Origin: an uncultured Oscillospiraceae bacterium | GTDB taxonomy: Bacteria > Bacillota > Clostridia > Oscillospirales > Acutalibacteraceae | Length of the DNA stretch: 20,080 nucleotides | Reading direction: 5' to 3' | NCBI GenBank assembly: GCA_902461995.1 | Contig: CABQAA010000003.1 | Span: 1-20,080, forward strand | In this document: one piece after another, positions 15,397-20,080 of the stretch | Numbering within the stretch: the stretch's first letter is position 1 | Layout of the letters: each line of letters starts with the position of its first letter | Notes under the pieces: model-generated | The model's database searches: none | Seen by the model: only the letters and a program-made list of their open reading frames with translations | Told to the model about the DNA's origin: nothing | Position numbers and translations under genes: made by a program

Positions 15397-17535
15397 TTAC
15401 GCTTTCTTTTTCCGGAAGGCGAGGAACGCGCCCGCGGACAGCAGGGCCAGAATCCCCGCTCCGATCGGCAGCGCCGCACCGGTCTTGGGGCTGTCACTCA
15501 GCGACTCGTGGGCCGCCTTCAGGACATCCCCGCCGGGAACCAGAGCCTTCTGTTCGGCCGTCAGCGCGGAATAGGTCTTCCACAGGGCCTCCACGGTCTC
15601 TTTGTCCGCCGCCGTCACGGTGGCGGGAAGCGCCGCAATGTCCTCGCCCAGCTCGACGACAGCATCCAGCTTGTCGCCCAGGGCCTCGACCCAGGAATCG
15701 GCCAGTTCTTTGGCATCCAGCAGATCCTGCCGATTGGAAACCAGCTTCTTCTCGTCGGCGGTCAGGGCGCTGTAATCCGCGTACACGGTTTCGATCTTTT
15801 CCAGATCCAGCACCGTCAGATCGTCATACGCCGGCAGCTCATCGATGGCAGCCTCGAGCTTGGTTATGGGATTGTTCGGGTCGACCGGCTTCGTCTCTTT
15901 GCCGAAGGTAATATCGTCGAGGTACAGGGTTATGGCATCGTAGCCGTCCCGCTGGAAGTTGATGGCGTTGACCAGGCATTCTTCGTTAAAAATCCAGCCC
16001 TTGTCCGCACCGCCGCTGCCGGGCACATACTTGACATCCTCAAAATACACCGTGTACAGCGCCCCTTCGGTACCGATCTTGATCGGGGCTGCGGGAGCGT
16101 ATTTGTAATCGTTGTTGTTCAGACGGAACTCGAGTTTCAGGCTCATCTCGGTCTCGGCCTTGGCCCAGAAGGTCATGGAAGTCGCATCGGCCGGAACAGT
16201 GACGCTGTTGCGGGTGACGGTCATCCACCCCTTGTCGGTGGAGTCAATTTTCAGCGAGGACCCCTCACGAACGTTATCTGCGCCGGATTCAAGGGTGAGC
16301 GTCGCGGTGCACCCGCCGCCGCTATTGTCTACCCACAGGCTGTTATAGCCCAGGGAGGCGCTGTTGGCGTAGCCTTCGAAATCATCCAGGACATTGGGGT
16401 CGGTGGGCAGGGTGGGCTCTTCGGGAACTTCGACAGGCGGTGTGTCCCCGCCGTCCAGTTCGGATTCTTTGAGGAACCGGATATCGTCGACATAGCAATA
16501 ACCGGAGTTTACCGACAGATACACCGTATCGATTTTTTCAACATCTGTGACAGACAATTTGTTTCCGCCGTTATCATGTGTCCAGCCGTCGGCAAAGGCC
16601 ATTTTGACGAGATTGGCGCCTTTGCTCAGCGCTACGGTGTGGCTGTATTTGTCCATATTGTCTCCGTCTTTATACCGGAGCTGAACCGTGATGCTCATGG
16701 AGTCTACCGGACTGTATACCCACATGCCGTAGCCCACGGCATCGGCGGGGGCGCCGAGACCATTCGACTCATTACGCAAGTAAAGTCCGCCCCAGCTCTG
16801 GCTGTTTTTGTCCAGCTTGAGCGATTTGCCGCTTTCCGCATATGCTGCCTCAGCGTTCAACGAAGACAGGTAGTTGTTTTCACTAGCCCAGGCGGCCGCA
16901 GCAGCCTCATCGTCCGCATACCCGTCGAAGTTGTCGATCAGGTAGAGGCTCGAAAAATCTTGTTCTGTCAGGAACCGGATATCGTCAACATACAAGGTAT
17001 ATCCGCCCAACTCACCGGTATAAAGCATAACCTGATTGATCAGCGAGACTTTATCAATCGTCGGTTTGTCATTGCCGGTAGGATTCTGCACCCAACCATC
17101 ATCGGAAAATGCGATCTTAACAAAATTGGCGCCTTCTTTGAGATCCATGGCATAAGCATACTTAACTGCCCAATTATACTGCAGACGAACCTCCAATTTC
17201 TTGGTGTCCACCGGGCTGTATACCCACATGCCGATTCCAGCAGCATCCGCCGGTTTGGTTTTTCCGGACAGATCGGCATAGATGCCGTCCCAGTGATCCG
17301 CGCTTGCATAGCTCAGCTTCATGGATTTCCCGGAAGCTGCTTTAGCGGCATCTGTGTTCAACGTGTAATTACAGGTATTCTGTTGTCCCCACACGGCTTG
17401 CATCCCGACATCGTTCGTGTACCCGTCGAAATTGTCGATCAGGTAGGGATCGGGATCCGCCGACGCGGAAAACACGCACACGCAGGAGAGAAGCAGCGCC
17501 AGAGTCAGGAGTATGCTCAGGGGCTTTTTCAACAT
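15397..17535 (-). CDS. Sortase-type cell-wall protein with three carbohydrate-binding-like modules
   Basis: A 712-residue surface protein. The signal peptide ends at about residue 26 (FSASA|D). Three related beta-sandwich modules follow: about 31-197 (starts YLIDNFDGY), about 198-365 (again YLIDNFDGY) and about 381-545 (VLDDFEGY); each ends in a DDI(R/T)F strand (YVDDIRFL, YLDDITFG), as in CBM11/CIA30-like domains. Two helical repeats (about 556-680) carry the shared phrase YSALTA(D/E)(E/Q)K. The C-terminus is a sorting signal: SPKTG at 682-686, a hydrophobic helix and the basic tail RKKKA. SPKTG is the motif type used by sortase B of Clostridioides difficile, so covalent attachment to peptidoglycan is likely; no sortase gene is in the window. 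The ATG at 17535 begins the signal peptide and has AAAGGAAGAG upstream. The ligand is not known; a glycan is inferred from the fold pattern and the transport genes downstream. Confidence 0.85.
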   Translation of the reverse strand: MLKKPLSILLTLALLLSCVCVFSASADPDPYLIDNFDGYTNDVGMQAVWGQQNTCNYTLNTDAAKAASGKSMKLSYASADHWDGIYADLSGKTKPADAAGIGMWVYSPVDTKKLEVRLQYNWAVKYAYAMDLKEGANFVKIAFSDDGWVQNPTGNDKPTIDKVSLINQVMLYTGELGGYTLYVDDIRFLTEQDFSSLYLIDNFDGYADDEAAAAAWASENNYLSSLNAEAAYAESGKSLKLDKNSQSWGGLYLRNESNGLGAPADAVGYGMWVYSPVDSMSITVQLRYKDGDNMDKYSHTVALSKGANLVKMAFADGWTHDNGGNKLSVTDVEKIDTVYLSVNSGYCYVDDIRFLKESELDGGDTPPVEVPEEPTLPTDPNVLDDFEGYANSASLGYNSLWVDNSGGGCTATLTLESGADNVREGSSLKIDSTDKGWMTVTRNSVTVPADATSMTFWAKAETEMSLKLEFRLNNNDYKYAPAAPIKIGTEGALYTVYFEDVKYVPGSGGADKGWIFNEECLVNAINFQRDGYDAITLYLDDITFGKETKPVDPNNPITKLEAAIDELPAYDDLTVLDLEKIETVYADYSALTADEKKLVSNRQDLLDAKELADSWVEALGDKLDAVVELGEDIAALPATVTAADKETVEALWKTYSALTAEQKALVPGGDVLKAAHESLSDSPKTGAALPIGAGILALLSAGAFLAFRKKKA
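16444..17445. repeat. Internal tandem duplication, period about 500 bases, in the sortase-type gene
   Basis: Two copies of one module lie head to tail. Near-identical DNA recurs at 17421-17445 and 16920-16944 (CCCGTCGAA.TTGTCGATCAGG, spacing 501), at 17217 and 16713 (TGTATACCCACATGCCG, spacing 504) and at 16970 and 16472 (AGGAACCGGATATCGTC, spacing 498). The period equals about 167 codons. Between the conserved blocks the copies have diverged, so the duplication is not very recent. Confidence 0.8.
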
Positions 17536-17584
17536 AGTTGACCACTCTTCCTTTCTTATATGACGAAACCGGCCTTCCGGCTCA

Positions 17585-18565
17585 TTACGGTTCCTGTCCG
17601 GGATCCTCCGGCCTCTTTTTCCGGATGACGAGGAAATAAACCGCCGCGCCTGCACCCGCGAGCACCACGACAGCCGCGATCACGATCCCGACAATGGCGC
17701 CGGTGCCGAGTCCGCCGCCCTCATTCTCGGGCGTGGAAACCGTCGATGCTCCGGAAGCAGTGGTTGTGGTGGTATCCGCCGGGCCCACCGGAGTATCGGA
17801 GGCATCCGAAACATCGGAGGCGGGATCGCTGGGATCGCTGTTTTCTGTGTTCGTCGTTTCCCCGGTCGACGCCGTGGTGTCACCGCCGGACGGTGTATTC
17901 GTTGTAGTCGGGGCGTTGGTGGTCGGCGTGCCGGTGGTGGGATCGGTCGGAGTAACCGGACCGTCCCCAATGTAGGAAATATCATCGATCACCACATTCA
18001 CCCCGCTGACCTCCAGGTTCCGCGGGAAGAAAAACTGCCACTCGTTGATATACTGCGGATCGGTGCCGTTCGGCACGGTGACGGTACCGTAGTTGAGCTT
18101 CATGGAGGAGAAAGGCACCTCGTAATACTTACCGGTCTTGCTGAGCGTGACTTTTGCGGAATACTTCCAGCTCATGTTGTTGTAGACCATGATGACCTCC
18201 ATCTCCTGGCCCTCTTGGTCTGCCTTGGCCCAGAACCGGAAGCCGGTGGCCACTTTGCTGCTCATGTCATCCGCATAGGCACCCCGCAGCGTGCCCCACT
18301 TATCCTTTGCCGAATCGTTGTACTCCACCGCCACCTTGAGCCCTTTGGTGCCGCCGACGCCGCCGGTTTTGCTCAAAGATACGTCGGTGACGAAATCCCC
18401 GTAGCCAAACCAGTTCATGCTCAGATCATCGGTGGAACCGAACCCTTCAAAGTTTTCCGACAGCGCGGCCGCACTGGCCGGAAGCGCTGTGACGCCTATC
18501 AGCAGCGTCAGGGAAGCCAGCACCGCGCCGGCCTTTTTCCTTAGACCTTTTTTCAAGCCAATCAT
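17585..18565 (-). CDS. Membrane-anchored surface protein with one carbohydrate-binding-like module and a Thr-rich stalk
   Basis: A 326-residue protein. The signal peptide ends at ASA (30-32). Residues about 35-200 form one beta-sandwich module that opens with LSENFEGF and closes with VVIDDISYIGD, the same frame as the three modules in the next gene. Residues about 203-285 are a Thr/Ser/Pro/Asp-rich stalk. A transmembrane helix (GAIVGIVIAAVVVLAGAGAAVYFLV without a preceding LPxTG-type motif) runs about 289-313, and the tail RKKRPEDPGQEP stays inside. It should therefore display the module above the membrane on a flexible stalk. An AGAGGG site lies 5 bases before the ATG. The gene is 14 bases after the binding lipoprotein gene, which suggests joint work in substrate capture; the ligand is not known. 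Confidence 0.85.
   Translation of the reverse strand: MIGLKKGLRKKAGAVLASLTLLIGVTALPASAAALSENFEGFGSTDDLSMNWFGYGDFVTDVSLSKTGGVGGTKGLKVAVEYNDSAKDKWGTLRGAYADDMSSKVATGFRFWAKADQEGQEMEVIMVYNNMSWKYSAKVTLSKTGKYYEVPFSSMKLNYGTVTVPNGTDPQYINEWQFFFPRNLEVSGVNVVIDDISYIGDGPVTPTDPTTGTPTTNAPTTTNTPSGGDTTASTGETTNTENSDPSDPASDVSDASDTPVGPADTTTTTASGASTVSTPENEGGGLGTGAIVGIVIAAVVVLAGAGAAVYFLVIRKKRPEDPGQEP
17711..17959. repeat. Low-complexity stretch coding for the Thr/Ser/Pro stalk
   Basis: About 83 codons of the gene at 17585-18565 (residues 203-285) are mostly Thr, Ser, Pro, Asp, Gly and Ala, with short phrases such as TPTTNAPTTTNTP and DPASDVSDASDTP. Such stalks span the cell wall and are often glycosylated. The stretch is not a strict tandem repeat. 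Confidence 0.7.
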
Positions 18566-18579
18566 CCTTTCCCTCTATA

Positions 18580-19992
18580 TTACTGAATACCCGTCAGGGT
18601 AATGCCGCTCCATTTGTCGTCCATCTGCGCCTGGAACTGGCTGCCGTATTCCTGGATGGCCGCGCCGGGGGAGGTGGTGTTTTTCGCCATGTTTTCGAAC
18701 ACGACCGCCAGAGACGGATCACCCCAGTTGACCGCAACCGCGGTGGTCAGGCTCAGGCGCTGCCGGCCTTCAAAGCCAAGCTTCATCAAATACTCCATGG
18801 ACTGGTCGTCCCGAACAAGATCGAGGTAGCTGTCTTTCCACGCTTCGGATTTGGACAGTCCGTCCGGATTTTTGGAAAGCTCCTGATAGAGCTGGATCAG
18901 CTCTGCCGCCCGGTCCTGATAGGTGACCGGAATGAACTGGAAGAAGGAGATTGAACCGATCGACGTGTACCAGTCCCCCTGTGCCTTGGGGCCCTTGGGA
19001 GGCGGAATGACGCCGAAATCGTCCTTCATGGCCGCGCTCTGGAAGTTGGACAGATAATCGATGGGGCCCTGGATCATGGCGAAGGAGCCGTTCACAAAGT
19101 CGGTAGCGGCCTGGGTCCAGGCCTGGTTCGACGGGGTGGGCCGGCAGATGTTGTCGGTGGTACACCACTTATACATCCGATTAATGGCCTCGAGCGCCGC
19201 CGGATCGTTCCAGGAGAGTGTGGGGCGATTCTCTTCATTCAAACGAGTCAGCGAAGCGCCGTTCGCGCTGGCCAGGGATTCTGAAAGGTTCTGAGCGGAG
19301 CTGGAGCCAATGCCGTAGATATCGGGTGTGCCGTCGCCGTTTGTGTCCTTGGTCAGGCGTTTGCCGAGCTCTTCCGCCTTGTCCCAGGTCCATTCGCCCT
19401 TGTTCACGATATCGTAGATGTCGATGCTCGCCTCTCTGAGCATCCGGAGGTTAACGAACCAGAGATCCTTCTGCACCTCGACACTGTTGCTGAAGCCGAC
19501 CTGCTTGCCGTCGAAATTGCAGAACTGGGTGATAATCTGGTTATACAGTGCCTCATTTTTGAAATCGATGCCGGTTTTCGCCATCGCGTCGTTGAGATTG
19601 GCAAAAATACCCGCCTTGTAATAATCGGCGGCAAACTGATCGTAGCCGATCATGATATGCCCCATGGGTTTGCCGGAGAGCACGGTCGTGACCATGTTGT
19701 TGTTGTAATAGGAGCCGTTAATGCTTTTTTCCGTGATGGTCACATGGTACTTTTGATTCAGTTCCTGGATGTGTTGGTAGTGCCGTTCCGCCGCCGGACT
19801 GCTCTCCGGCGAATTCAGGGTCCAGGGATAAGCGATGATGATCTCTTCCCCGCCAAAGTCCAGGGAAACGGGGGTCTCCTCATCTTTACCGGAGGTGCCG
19901 CCCGAGGAGAACGTCTCCTCTCCCCCGCAACCGCCGAGGATCAGGACCGCGATCGACAGGGCCGCCGCCATACAGGAAAGCCGTTTGAACAT
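18580..19992 (-). CDS. Sugar ABC transporter solute-binding lipoprotein (family 1)
   Basis: A 470-residue lipoprotein: the signal peptide ends in the lipobox LGGC with Cys22, followed by a Gly/Ser-rich linker. The rest is a two-lobed family 1 binding protein of the MalE/UgpB class. The N-terminal lobe begins EEIIIAYPWTLNSPES; the hinge and second lobe include KGEWTWDKAEELGKRL, a Ca-site-like loop DTNGDGTPDIYG, and FVNGSFAMIQGPIDYLS. Such proteins are tethered outside the membrane and deliver oligosaccharides to CUT1 permeases. AAAGGA lies about 10 bases before the ATG. Two permease pairs lie downstream; since the fusion protein at 12260-15175 is coupled to the first pair, this lipoprotein may serve the second pair, or both proteins may share one. 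Its substrate is not evident from the sequence. Confidence 0.92.
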   Translation of the reverse strand: MFKRLSCMAAALSIAVLILGGCGGEETFSSGGTSGKDEETPVSLDFGGEEIIIAYPWTLNSPESSPAAERHYQHIQELNQKYHVTITEKSINGSYYNNNMVTTVLSGKPMGHIMIGYDQFAADYYKAGIFANLNDAMAKTGIDFKNEALYNQIITQFCNFDGKQVGFSNSVEVQKDLWFVNLRMLREASIDIYDIVNKGEWTWDKAEELGKRLTKDTNGDGTPDIYGIGSSSAQNLSESLASANGASLTRLNEENRPTLSWNDPAALEAINRMYKWCTTDNICRPTPSNQAWTQAATDFVNGSFAMIQGPIDYLSNFQSAAMKDDFGVIPPPKGPKAQGDWYTSIGSISFFQFIPVTYQDRAAELIQLYQELSKNPDGLSKSEAWKDSYLDLVRDDQSMEYLMKLGFEGRQRLSLTTAVAVNWGDPSLAVVFENMAKNTTSPGAAIQEYGSQFQAQMDDKWSGITLTGIQ

Positions 19993-20017
19993 GTGCTGTC
20001 ATCCTTTCTGTCTGTTA

Positions 20018-20080
20018 TCATTCAGAAATCACGCAGTCGTTATTGAGATCCGGATTGGTGTGGATATTCTTGTCCGTGGC
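20018..20080 (-). CDS. C-terminal end of an unidentified gene running off the right edge
   Basis: On the minus strand the frame is open from the window edge to a TGA at 20020-20018, giving 20 residues that end NNDCVISE. The stop is 25 bases before the ATG of the binding lipoprotein, a spacing like that elsewhere in the operon, and the bases between hold that gene's ribosome site. Twenty residues are too few to identify a family, and an open frame this short could be chance. Confidence 0.4.
   Translation of the reverse strand, partial: ATDKNIHTNPDLNNDCVISE

Noticed and set aside
15322..17541. A 739-codon open frame on the plus strand, opposite the sortase-type gene
   Set aside because: It has no ribosome site, no domain pattern, and Arg/Gln/His-rich stretches of a kind produced by reading GC-rich coding DNA backwards. 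The minus strand has a signal peptide, repeats and a sorting signal.
17536..17584. A small hairpin (CCGG-CCTT-CCGG type) between the two surface-protein genes as a terminator
   Set aside because: Only four pairs and no T tract; it is too weak to support.

Overview
The window reads as chromosomal DNA from a GC-rich (about 60%) member of the Firmicutes, most likely class Clostridia in the Oscillospiraceae/Ruminococcaceae range. The basis is clear AGGAG-type ribosome sites before nearly every gene, lipobox lipoproteins, Gram-positive sugar ABC permease families, an SPKTG-type sortase signal and a DUF5696/Yip1 protein pair. The genus cannot be set from the sequence alone.

Left end, plus strand (3-2153): the tail of a single-pass membrane protein that looks like an anti-sigma factor, then a YfbK-like lipoprotein with a von Willebrand A domain. 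A strong bidirectional terminator (2179-2217) separates this pair from everything to the right, which is transcribed convergently on the minus strand.

Minus strand, read from 20080 down to 2240, is one long carbohydrate capture and import locus. In transcription order: the last 20 codons of an unidentified gene; a solute-binding lipoprotein; a surface protein with one carbohydrate-binding-like module, a Thr/Ser/Pro stalk and a transmembrane anchor; a sortase-type surface protein with three related modules; a 221-base gap holding a GC-rich hairpin and a short inverted repeat; a 971-residue secreted fusion of two carbohydrate-binding-like modules with a solute-binding domain; a MalF/MalG-type permease pair; an NHL-TPR-Yip1 membrane protein; a DUF5696 lipoprotein; a second MalF/MalG-type permease pair; and a cytoplasmic GH32 fructosidase-like enzyme. 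Apart from two gaps of 49 and 43 bases and the 221-base gap, neighbours lie 25 bases or less apart or overlap.

The likely joint task is to bind a glycan or oligosaccharide at the surface, hand it to one or two ABC importers and cleave it inside the cell; GH32 points to a fructan or fructosyl oligosaccharide. No ABC ATPase, sortase or regulator is in the window, so an ATPase shared with other importers is expected elsewhere. The least understood part is the block from 5730 to 15175, where a DUF5696 lipoprotein and an NHL/Yip1 protein sit between two permease pairs beside a binding protein fused to glycan-binding modules. No stretch over 300 bases lacks a gene. I saw no tRNA, rRNA, CRISPR array or mobile element.
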